Part shown: positions 1 to 6,174 of the stretch, one piece after another
Layout: each line of letters starts with the position of its first letter
Position numbering within the stretch: the stretch's first letter is position 1
Source of the DNA: Chloroflexota bacterium
GTDB taxonomy: Bacteria > Chloroflexota > Anaerolineae > Anaerolineales > Villigracilaceae
Direction of reading: 5' to 3'
Length of the DNA stretch: 6,202 nt
Assembly: GCA_021796155.1 (NCBI GenBank)
Contig: JAJYOO010000156.1
Coordinates: 1 to 6,202 of the forward strand
The notes under the pieces: generated by a model
Seen by the model: the letters and a program-made list of their open reading frames with translations, nothing else
Database searches by the model: none
What the model was told of the DNA's origin: nothing
Made by a program: the position numbers and the translations under genes

Positions 1-1274
1 TGGAAAGATTTGGGAGCATTGGATGGTAATTCTTCGTCACCGACTTTGTATTCAAGTTCTTCCTGTTCTGCCAGCGGTTTCCACGAATCGAGGATGTATT
101 GTTGCTGGATGGAGCGCATTTCTTCCAGACTCTTTCTCGACTCCTGAAAGAGTCGGGCGTTTTCCAACGCAATCGCCACCTGGTTCGCCATGCTTTGGAG
201 CGTATCAACTTCCTGCGGACCAAATGCTGCTTCCTGCGTGGATTGCACATCGAGCGCGCCCAGCACGCGGTCGCCAGCGATCAATGGAAGCGCGATCTCG
301 GAACGCGTATAGGGCAGGAGGGGATTCTCAAATCGGACTGGTTCCGCCCCAACGTCCAGAGTGATGCGGGAGCTGGCTGTGCTGATTGCCGCACCGACCA
401 TGCTCTTTCCGCCAACGCGCAACCGGTGTTTGTTTTCCTTCAAGACGCGCCCAGCTTCGCCCGTCGCGGCTTGAAGTTGCGCCCATTCGCCTTTTTCGTC
501 CAGAAGGAACATGGCCGCATAATAGAATCCAAACCGATCTGAAATGAGATTAACAACGCGGGTTGATAATTCTCCTGGATCAAGAATAGCGTTTGCGACC
601 TGTCCCACTTCGTTGACGGCTCTTAATTGAACCGTTCTCTCTTCGATATGATCTTCCAATGAACCGCGTTGGGCTTCGAGATCGCTCAACGCATTAGCCA
701 GATTTTTTTGAGCATCCAGAAACTCGATTTGAAGCCGCCGCAAGCCGAGAATGATTGTGGCGCCAAACAGTAAAGTCGTGGCGGTGGCACTCAGCCAGTC
801 GGTGAATTTGGCGGGCATGGCGTCGGTGGATATAAACCCAACGCGCCCGCTTAAGGTTAACCAGCCCATCACAATGAAAGTCAAGATTGTGATTACGGTG
901 GCAGCCATTCCCGCACGCGGCGAGAACATCATCGTCGAGAAGATAATGAAGCCGAGGAAGAAAAACAGCGCATCACCCAGAATGCCGGTGGAGAATAACT
1001 CACTCAAACCCAGGGCAAAAGTAATGAAAAGGAAAACGCCTATCTTCAACCAGTACGGAAAATTTGCGAATGCAACGATGATGACGCCCACGTAAGCGGT
1101 AACAAAGATCGCGTCCAGAGTATAGTTTGAAGAACTGAGCAGCGCGGGGATAAGCGCCAATAGTCCAAAGCCAAGCGCGCCGATCAGCATCGGGCGAATA
1201 TAATGTTCACGCCAGCTTTGATAAACAACTTCCGTTTGCGGATTGGTTGTCGTGGATGCGTGATGTCTGTTCAT
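1..1274 (-). CDS. Six-TM membrane sensor with coiled coil and GAF domain (partial, C-terminus beyond window)
   Basis: An open frame of 424 codons runs from ATG at 1274 to the window edge without a stop, so the protein is incomplete. The N-terminus (about residues 1-26) is polar and probably cytoplasmic. Six hydrophobic segments follow at roughly 27-47, 53-72, 76-94, 102-117, 122-142 and 160-178, forming an integral membrane input module with very short loops and no large extracytoplasmic domain. Residues about 181-220 are a charged, heptad-like linker (LEAQRGSLEDHIEERTVQLR). Residues about 225-378 are a GAF domain: FGFYYAAMFLLD, then ENPLLPYTRSEIALPL, LGALDVQS and a closing helix QVAIALENARLF. 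Another coiled-coil-like stretch (ESRKSLEEMRSIQQQ) follows, and the visible part ends in an acidic segment. No kinase H-box or ATP-binding motif is seen before the edge. The start overlaps the previous stop as ATGA and has a good Shine-Dalgarno, so it is probably coupled to the upstream sensor gene. Whether a histidine kinase, another GAF domain or another output lies beyond position 1 cannot be seen. The specific ligand is unknown. Confidence 0.9.
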   Translation of the reverse strand, partial: MNRHHASTTTNPQTEVVYQSWREHYIRPMLIGALGFGLLALIPALLSSSNYTLDAIFVTAYVGVIIVAFANFPYWLKIGVFLFITFALGLSELFSTGILGDALFFFLGFIIFSTMMFSPRAGMAATVITILTFIVMGWLTLSGRVGFISTDAMPAKFTDWLSATATTLLFGATIILGLRRLQIEFLDAQKNLANALSDLEAQRGSLEDHIEERTVQLRAVNEVGQVANAILDPGELSTRVVNLISDRFGFYYAAMFLLDEKGEWAQLQAATGEAGRVLKENKHRLRVGGKSMVGAAISTASSRITLDVGAEPVRFENPLLPYTRSEIALPLIAGDRVLGALDVQSTQEAAFGPQEVDTLQSMANQVAIALENARLFQESRKSLEEMRSIQQQYILDSWKPLAEQEELEYKVGDEELPSNAPKSF

Positions 1275-4200
1275 TTCTCGCCTTCCTCAAGCGAGCCATC
1301 GCCGTTCTTTTGCCCTGTTATGATTTTGATCTGCGTCTGGCGCGCACCGACTGCTTTGGTCAATTCGCTGGCGGTGGTTGCAAGGATGGTTTGTATGTCT
1401 GCTGAACGGCGGATTTTGTTCGTAATTTCATACAAGGTGCGTTCGCGTTCAGCTTGTGCGCGGATTTGTTCCAGCAGACGGGCGTTGGCGATGATGGCTG
1501 CCAGACTTCCGCCGAGCGTTCCGAGCATTTCTTCGTCATTCTCTGTATACGCCGCGACCTGTTCGCTTTCGACGTTCAGCACGCCAAGTACCTCGTTGCG
1601 ATAAATCAGTGGAATAACCAATTCGGAACGCGTGTTGGGGCTGGCCTGGATATAACGCGGGTCGTTGTTGACATCATCCACGCGCAGTGGACGGCGGTGC
1701 GCAGCTGCCCAGCCGGTGATTCCGTCCCCAATTGGGATGCGGGTTGTCATAATGTTTTCAGCGTAACCTACCGCCGCTTTGACTTCCAGATTCTTCCGGT
1801 CTCGGTCTGTCAATAAAATAGTCACCCGGTCGCCGCCTAAAGTTACTTGTAGTCCCGTTACCGCGCTTTCGAGCGCTTCTTCCAATGTCGTGCCAGATGC
1901 CGCAGATGTTGTGATGTGATGCAGCAAGCGATGTTGTGAAAGATGTTCCTGCGTTTCTGCAAACAATTCCGAGTTGACGACGGCAACGGCCATCTGGTCT
2001 GCCAGGATTTGAAGCGTACGCATGTTGTCGTCGGTGAATGCATAGGGGTGCTGGCTTTGCACATCAATCACGCCGACGATTCGTTCGCCGACCTTCAGTG
2101 GCAGGGCGGCCTCCGCATGCGTGTCGGGCAAAAGCGGATTCGCGTAATATGTCGCGTCCTTGATGGTGTCATTGACGATCAACGGCTCGCCGCGTCCGGC
2201 CACATATCCGACAATGGATTTTCCTCCAATGCCAAGTTTGTGTCCGGTGCGTTTCATCTGCGCTCCGGCCTCACCGGTGGCTTCGCGGATCACCGCATAC
2301 TCAGACGACGCATCCAGCAGGAAGATCGCTGCGTGATAAAAATCAAACCTGTCGCGAATATAGTTGACAGCCTTGAGCAGCAGTTCATCCAGGTTAAGTG
2401 ATCCGCTGATGTCGCGCGCGATTTCAGCCGCGGTCTCCAATTGGACAGCGCGTTTGCGGCTTTCGTCCAATAGACGAGCGTTGTAAATAACAGTTGCCAC
2501 CTGGTTTGCCAGCGCTGTAAAGAAATTCAAATTTTCTTCGTTGAACGCGTGTTCATGTTCAAGGTCCTGAATGACCAACGCGCCAATCGGTTCATTGTGG
2601 ATGCTCATCGGCGCGCCCATCCATGATTGGGCTGGCTTCCCGATCACTTTTGCGCCAAGTTGGCGGGCGCGCTTTTCTGAATCTTCAACAATAAGAAGCG
2701 GCTGGCCGGTTCGAATCAAAATGGACGACAGGCCTTCGCCCAATGGAAAAGCTTCGATCTGGCCTACACGTCCTTCTTCGTACATATAAGGAACACTAAT
2801 GGCTTGGGTTGACTTATCGTACAAGGTAACCATGAACGCGTAGTCGCCAATGCTGCGTTTTACTTGTTCATGAAGTTCGTGGAAGAACTGGCTTTGCTCT
2901 GCTGACGATTCGGCTACCGCGCGGCTGATGGACGCCAGTGCTTCGCGTTCTGCCAACTGTTCCTGTTCTTTACCTTTTTCTGCGATCTTATCGAGCGCAG
3001 TACTTGCCAGGTCGGCCATGTTCGCGTATGGCTGAACGGACGCGCTGGTCAGCGTTTGTTTCTGCCCGCCGATGATGATAAGGGCGACCAACTGGCTGTT
3101 GCTTGTGATTGGAATGAACGCTGCTGATTGATAATTCATCTGGCGCACAAGGCGCGTGAGTGGTACAGGCAATGTGGTTGATTTGGTCTCTGTAATCACC
3201 GCGCTGCCAGACAAATATTTCTGGATGAGATCCAGATCAGCCGACAGGTCGCGGGCTGCCACGCGCAAGGCATCTACCTCGCTTTGATCGTTCAAAGCCT
3301 CGACTTGTAGCTGCCCACCGCTTACAGAAAGGATCGCGGCTGGATATGGAGAATCCTGCAACGCGCGCGCTGCGGCTTGCAACGCCTCGGATTTTGATTC
3401 CGCTGATGCGATCTGGCGGCTGGCGCGATATAAACGTTCCAACTCCTGGAAGTTGACCTCCGTTGACGCGACCAGTCCTACATTTTGAATCGCGACCGCA
3501 ATCTGACTTGCAAGTGTTTGCAGCACCACAATGGTTTCGGGACCGAAAGCGTTGGCTTGCGTGCTTTGAACGTCGAGCGCGCCAAGCACAAGTCCGCCGA
3601 CCGAAATCGGAATACCGGCCTCAGAACGCGTCTCTGGTAGTAATTCATTTTTTAAGTGAATCGGATCTTCAGCCACGTCCGATGCAATACGCGGCTCATT
3701 GTTTGCCGTGACCCAGCCCATGATGGAAGCCGATCCGACCTCCAACCGGTAACCGCGCGCCATCATTTCTTTCGCAGCTGGGCCATAAGCCGAGCGCAAC
3801 AAGGCAAACTTGCCGCCGCGATCCAGCAGGAAAATGCTGGCATGATAAAAATTGAATTGTTCGACGATCAACTCGACGGTGCGGTTGAGCAATTCGTCCA
3901 GGTTCGTCGTCGAAGTGATGCGTTGAGCAACTTCAGCGGCAATGCGAATTTGCCGCGTGCGCTCGTCCACTTTTTGTTCCAGCGAGCGATACATTCCGCT
4001 CAATTCTTCTGCCATCTTGTTAAATGAACCAGATAACCGCCCAACCTCGTCGGAACTTCTGACCTCGGCGCGTTCGCTGAAGTCTCCAGCGGCGAAACGC
4101 TGGGTAATTTCGGCCAGCGTGATCAGCGGGCGGAAAACGCGCGTAGTGCTTAAAGAAATCACCGCACCCATCGCTAGCATCGCGATCAGGAAAACGCCAA

Positions 4201-5167
4201 TGGTGAACGGGATCAGGCTATTCAATTGTCCAAAGACCTGGTCCTGCGGTATTTCGATCACAACGCCAGACCCCATACTTGAAACCCATGTGGCCTGTGC
4301 AACGACCGGGCTTCCATTGGCCGCGTTGAATTCCAGTGAACGCGGCGTGGCAACGCCTTGATTCATCATAGCATCCAACGCAGGAGCAAGCGCGCTGCTT
4401 TGAGACGTCGAAGGCTTGAATACCGAAAGCTGATTCGTGTACGGATCAACGCCAATAAATGTGTTATTGTCTGTTACAAAATAAGCGTTGGCCGCCGGGT
4501 TGATCATCACCAGGCTGGATAAAACGCCTTGCATGCTCTGCTGTTCGGTGACGCCAACCACTGTCGCTATCGGCGATCCACTGGATGAACGGTATTGCGA
4601 TACAGTTAATAAAACCAATTGAGATGGATAAAGCGGCGAGAAATCATACGTTGTGAATGATTGGTGATCGGCTGCCGTCAGCTTTTGATAGATTGGATTG
4701 CTTTTTAAAGAAGTGCCTTCCCATTGCTGCCTGCTGGCAATCTGGATTGTCCCATCTGCCCGCATAATAAAGAACTGATTAAATGTAGCTTGGCCGCTTT
4801 GTGGATTAGTCGCCTGCATGGCCGTAGTGAGACTATCGCGCACCAAAGCAAACTGATTGCTTTGTGGAGCGTTTTGTAGGGAAGTCTGATATTCGTTCGC
4901 AAAGTCGGGACCGCGCACGAGACGATCCAGCCTGATCTCTTTGGTTTTGATTGCCAAATCCGTCTGCGTAAGCTGATTCGTCAATTGCGCCTGCATTTGA
5001 TTGAAGATTTGGTCGCGCAGTAATGTGCGTGTGCGGAAGTAAGCCGCTCCCGCCATCAGCGTCAGTGGGATGAACGTGAAAATGATAAGCGTCCGGGCTA
5101 GCGTGCGCGCCAGGCTGGACTGAAAGTGGGGATTACGATTTGCGGTTGACTTCGTCTGGAGGGCCAT
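1271..5167 (-). CDS. Membrane sensor: dCache-like domain, HAMP and five tandem GAF domains, no kinase domain
   Basis: A 1298-residue sensor of the inner membrane. Visible order: basic N-terminus; TM1 about 24-44; extracytoplasmic region about 45-317, whose size and motifs (FFIMRADGTIQIAS; later a second half with YFVTDNNTFIGVD) suit a double Cache sensor; TM2 about 318-340; HAMP about 341-395 (FRPLITLAEITQRFAAGDFSER, then DEVGRLSGSFNKM); coiled coil to about 410; GAF1 about 410-568; a divergent GAF-like domain about 575-735; GAF3 about 745-900; GAF4 about 910-1070; GAF5 about 1085-1235; and a stub about 1238-1282 resembling only the first part of a GAF domain. HAMP normally relays conformational change from outside, and GAF domains bind small ligands or dimerise; the ligands here cannot be told. 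No HisKA, HATPase_c, GGDEF, EAL or chemoreceptor signalling domain is present, so it has no recognisable output of its own. The protein contains no cysteine. The ATG lies 6 nt after the preceding receiver gene with no convincing Shine-Dalgarno, suggesting translational coupling. The stop overlaps the next start (ATGA). Confidence 0.93.
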   Translation of the reverse strand: MALQTKSTANRNPHFQSSLARTLARTLIIFTFIPLTLMAGAAYFRTRTLLRDQIFNQMQAQLTNQLTQTDLAIKTKEIRLDRLVRGPDFANEYQTSLQNAPQSNQFALVRDSLTTAMQATNPQSGQATFNQFFIMRADGTIQIASRQQWEGTSLKSNPIYQKLTAADHQSFTTYDFSPLYPSQLVLLTVSQYRSSSGSPIATVVGVTEQQSMQGVLSSLVMINPAANAYFVTDNNTFIGVDPYTNQLSVFKPSTSQSSALAPALDAMMNQGVATPRSLEFNAANGSPVVAQATWVSSMGSGVVIEIPQDQVFGQLNSLIPFTIGVFLIAMLAMGAVISLSTTRVFRPLITLAEITQRFAAGDFSERAEVRSSDEVGRLSGSFNKMAEELSGMYRSLEQKVDERTRQIRIAAEVAQRITSTTNLDELLNRTVELIVEQFNFYHASIFLLDRGGKFALLRSAYGPAAKEMMARGYRLEVGSASIMGWVTANNEPRIASDVAEDPIHLKNELLPETRSEAGIPISVGGLVLGALDVQSTQANAFGPETIVVLQTLASQIAVAIQNVGLVASTEVNFQELERLYRASRQIASAESKSEALQAAARALQDSPYPAAILSVSGGQLQVEALNDQSEVDALRVAARDLSADLDLIQKYLSGSAVITETKSTTLPVPLTRLVRQMNYQSAAFIPITSNSQLVALIIIGGQKQTLTSASVQPYANMADLASTALDKIAEKGKEQEQLAEREALASISRAVAESSAEQSQFFHELHEQVKRSIGDYAFMVTLYDKSTQAISVPYMYEEGRVGQIEAFPLGEGLSSILIRTGQPLLIVEDSEKRARQLGAKVIGKPAQSWMGAPMSIHNEPIGALVIQDLEHEHAFNEENLNFFTALANQVATVIYNARLLDESRKRAVQLETAAEIARDISGSLNLDELLLKAVNYIRDRFDFYHAAIFLLDASSEYAVIREATGEAGAQMKRTGHKLGIGGKSIVGYVAGRGEPLIVNDTIKDATYYANPLLPDTHAEAALPLKVGERIVGVIDVQSQHPYAFTDDNMRTLQILADQMAVAVVNSELFAETQEHLSQHRLLHHITTSAASGTTLEEALESAVTGLQVTLGGDRVTILLTDRDRKNLEVKAAVGYAENIMTTRIPIGDGITGWAAAHRRPLRVDDVNNDPRYIQASPNTRSELVIPLIYRNEVLGVLNVESEQVAAYTENDEEMLGTLGGSLAAIIANARLLEQIRAQAERERTLYEITNKIRRSADIQTILATTASELTKAVGARQTQIKIITGQKNGDGSLEEGEK
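1281..1288 (-). promoter_or_regulatory. Ribosome binding site GAGGAAGG of the six-TM GAF gene, inside the preceding coding region
   Basis: GAGGAAGG ends six bases before the ATG at 1274. It is embedded in the codons for the last residues (LEEGEK) of the large sensor. Together with the ATGA overlap it indicates coupled translation of the two membrane sensors and supports the chosen start. Confidence 0.75.
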
Positions 5168-5173
5168 TGCCGG

Positions 5174-5620
5174 TTATGCAAACTCCCATACTTGCTCGCC
5201 GCTCAGGATGCGGCGAATCTGATCGGGAAAACGATCCGGGTCCAACGGCTTGCCGAGAAACCCGTCGAAGCCTGATGACTTGGCTTTGTTCATCTGTTCA
5301 AGGCTGGCTTCGGCAGTGACCGCCACAATGGGCACGGACTTAAATCTTTCCGCGGCGCGGATTTTCTTTTGCGCCCCGTAACCGTCTTCGTATGGGAGCC
5401 GGATGTCCATCAAGATCAAATCGAGACGAGGCAGCGTATCTGCATATTCCACGACTTCGTAGCCGGATGTTTTCCACTCGCAATGAATCCCAAGATAGCC
5501 CAACATACGGGCGATCAAAACAAAGTTTGAAACATTATCTTCGACAACCAGTACCGTCGCGTCTTTTGGGATAGTCGGCTTGCGAATTGGCTGCGTATCT
5601 GAAATGGGTGGATTAACCAT
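5174..5620 (-). CDS. Single-domain response regulator (CheY-like receiver) with N-terminal extension
   Basis: A 148-residue protein consisting of one receiver domain. The acidic pair E27/D28 (VVEDN), phospho-acceptor D72 (LILMDIRLP), T102 (VAVTAEA) and K124 (GKPLD) are all present, so it should accept phosphate from a histidine kinase or phosphotransfer protein. It has no DNA-binding or enzymatic output domain and is expected to act as a cytoplasmic phosphate carrier or protein-binding switch. About 20 residues precede the first strand, a proline-rich extension (NPPISDTQPIRKPTIPK) absent from the neighbouring receiver. The ATG at 5620 is supported by GAGGAA five bases upstream and lies inside the end of the previous gene, overlapping it by 8 nt. 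Its stop is 6 nt before the start of the large GAF sensor. Function as a receiver is clear; its kinase and target are not identifiable here. Confidence 0.95.
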   Translation of the reverse strand: MVNPPISDTQPIRKPTIPKDATVLVVEDNVSNFVLIARMLGYLGIHCEWKTSGYEVVEYADTLPRLDLILMDIRLPYEDGYGAQKKIRAAERFKSVPIVAVTAEASLEQMNKAKSSGFDGFLGKPLDPDRFPDQIRRILSGEQVWEFA

Positions 5621-5999
5621 TGGTGTTCCTCGTCAGGAAGCGTTCGATTTGTTGTGCAAGAGTATCAATGTCTATCGGCTTCTGGATGTAACCATCACAA
5701 CCGGCTTCCAGCGAACGTTCGCGGTCGCCGCGCATTACATTGGCAGTTACCGCAATGATCGGCACGTCTTTATATTTGGGCATGGATTTGATCTTCGCTG
5801 TCAATGTGTAGCCGTCCATGTCGGGCATATTAATATCCATCAGGATCAAGTCAATGGATCCGGTTTCGAGACGTTCGAGCGCCTGGGCAGCGTCTTTGGC
5901 CTCTGCCACTGAGAAGCCTTCCACTCCCAGCACGCGACGGACCAGGTTTCGGTTATCTTGATTATCTTCAACGTATAGAATTGTCCCTTTGCCTTGCAT
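5613..5999 (-). CDS. Single-domain response regulator (CheY-like receiver), first gene of the operon
   Basis: A 128-residue stand-alone receiver domain, numbered from the ATG at 5999. Catalytic residues are intact: E11/D12 (ILYVEDNQDN), phospho-acceptor D55 (LILMDINMPDMDG), T85 (IAVTAN) and K107 (IQKPID). There is no output domain, so it probably works by phosphate transfer or by binding a partner, in the manner of CheY, Spo0F or DivK-like proteins. An in-frame GTG at 6005 would add two residues. A GGAGG at 6014-6010 stands 4 nt from that GTG and 10 nt from the ATG; I prefer the ATG on spacing and codon, but the GTG is possible. The gene overlaps the next receiver by 8 nt (ATGGTTAA contains the start of one and the stop of the other). 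It is the first gene after the non-coding region and so probably sits next to the operon promoter. Confidence 0.94.
   Translation of the reverse strand: MQGKGTILYVEDNQDNRNLVRRVLGVEGFSVAEAKDAAQALERLETGSIDLILMDINMPDMDGYTLTAKIKSMPKYKDVPIIAVTANVMRGDRERSLEAGCDGYIQKPIDIDTLAQQIERFLTRNTNG
5626..5631 (-). promoter_or_regulatory. Ribosome binding site GAGGAA of the second receiver gene
   Basis: GAGGAA lies five bases before the ATG at 5620 and within the last codons of the first receiver gene. It supports this start over any internal one and allows reinitiation by ribosomes finishing the upstream gene. Confidence 0.75.
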
Positions 6000-6009
6000 T
6001 CTCACTAAG

Positions 6010-6014
6010 CCTCC
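6010..6014 (-). promoter_or_regulatory. Ribosome binding site GGAGG of the first receiver gene
   Basis: A perfect GGAGG on the minus strand lies 4 nt before a GTG (6005) and 10 nt before an ATG (5999) in the same frame. It marks the translation start of the operon's first gene, but its position leaves the exact start codon open. Confidence 0.8.
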
Positions 6015-6021
6015 GGGTTCG

Positions 6022-6050
6022 ATTGTACTTTTGGGCAGGAATCGTTTTCA
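6022..6050 (-). promoter_or_regulatory. Candidate sigma70-type promoter of the operon (weak)
   Basis: On the minus strand TACAAT (6027-6022) matches five of six bases of a -10 box, and TGAAAA (6050-6045) lies 17 nt upstream as a poor -35 box. Transcription would begin only a few bases before the GGAGG site, giving a very short leader. A second possibility is TTGTTA (6078-6073) with TGATAT (6055-6050), also 17 nt apart, with a better -35 and a worse -10. Neither is strong; the location is plausible because this is the only non-coding stretch before the operon. Confidence 0.25.
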
Positions 6051-6102
6051 TATCAGCAAGGTTACAAAAACCTAACAAAAAAGTAGAGGTACGTCTTGAC
6101 CA

Positions 6103-6118
6103 CCCGCGTCATCGCGGG
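6103..6118. other. Perfect GC-rich hairpin upstream of the operon
   Basis: CCCGCG and CGCGGG form a 6-bp stem around the loop TCAT (plus strand). Read on the minus strand, a run of six T (6082-6077) follows only 20 nt later, so it is not a standard intrinsic terminator for transcription entering from the right. It may be an intergenic palindrome or an mRNA structure if the promoter lies further upstream. Confidence 0.5.
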
Positions 6119-6119
6119 C

Positions 6120-6174
6120 GGGCGATAAGAATCGAATCCGCGGCCTCTTGTTGTGAGACAATGTCACACCGCCC
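6120..6174 (-). other. tRNA-Val(CAC)-like relic lacking the D arm
   Basis: On the minus strand GGGCGGT (6174-6168) pairs with ATCGCCC (6126-6120) as a 7-bp acceptor-like stem with one G-U pair. Between them lie CTCACA with T at the position of U33 and CAC as anticodon, flanked by TTGT/ACAA; AAGAGG as variable region; and the T-loop sequence TTCGATT. Bacterial tRNA-Val genes commonly begin GGGCG and end ATCGCCC before ACCA, so the resemblance is specific. The element is only 55 nt, about 20 nt shorter than a tRNA: the D arm is essentially absent, the T stem does not pair, and the sequence after ATCGCCC is GCCC rather than ACCA. I therefore read it as a decayed or deleted tRNA copy, not a working tRNA. 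Chance resemblance is not excluded. Confidence 0.4.

Noticed and set aside
23..542. Plus-strand open frames of 113 and 147 codons
   Set aside because: They lie opposite the GAF-coding part of the six-TM gene, overlap each other in different frames, and translate to sequence with no recognisable domain. They are antisense shadows.
1271..1274. Frameshift splitting one long sensor gene into two at the ATGA junction
   Set aside because: The downstream frame begins with its own polar N-terminus and six transmembrane helices and has a good Shine-Dalgarno, so it is a separate gene and not the continuation of a GAF array.
751..2067. Several open frames, mostly on the plus strand, within the two sensor genes
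   Set aside because: They run antisense to, or out of frame with, well-supported coding sequence that encodes membrane helices, GAF4 and GAF5, and they show no domain or convincing ribosome binding site.
2800..2900. Possible histidine kinase H-box in the large sensor (FFHELHEQVKRS)
   Set aside because: The residues belong to the entry helix of GAF3. No N, G1, F or G2 box of an ATP-binding domain follows anywhere in the protein.
3463..4361. Plus-strand open frames opposite HAMP and GAF1
   Set aside because: The minus strand here encodes clear HAMP and GAF motifs; the opposite frames overlap one another and have no recognisable features.
1271..5167. Methyl-accepting chemotaxis protein
   Set aside because: The dCache-like domain plus HAMP would fit, but the long helical signalling domain with its conserved tip is absent and is replaced by GAF domains.
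1271..5167. Phytochrome-like photoreceptor
   Set aside because: No cysteine is present to attach a bilin, and no PAS-GAF-PHY order is seen.
6103..6126. Intrinsic terminator for a gene to the right
   Set aside because: The stem is followed by a T run only after 20 nt, and no gene is visible to the right within the window.
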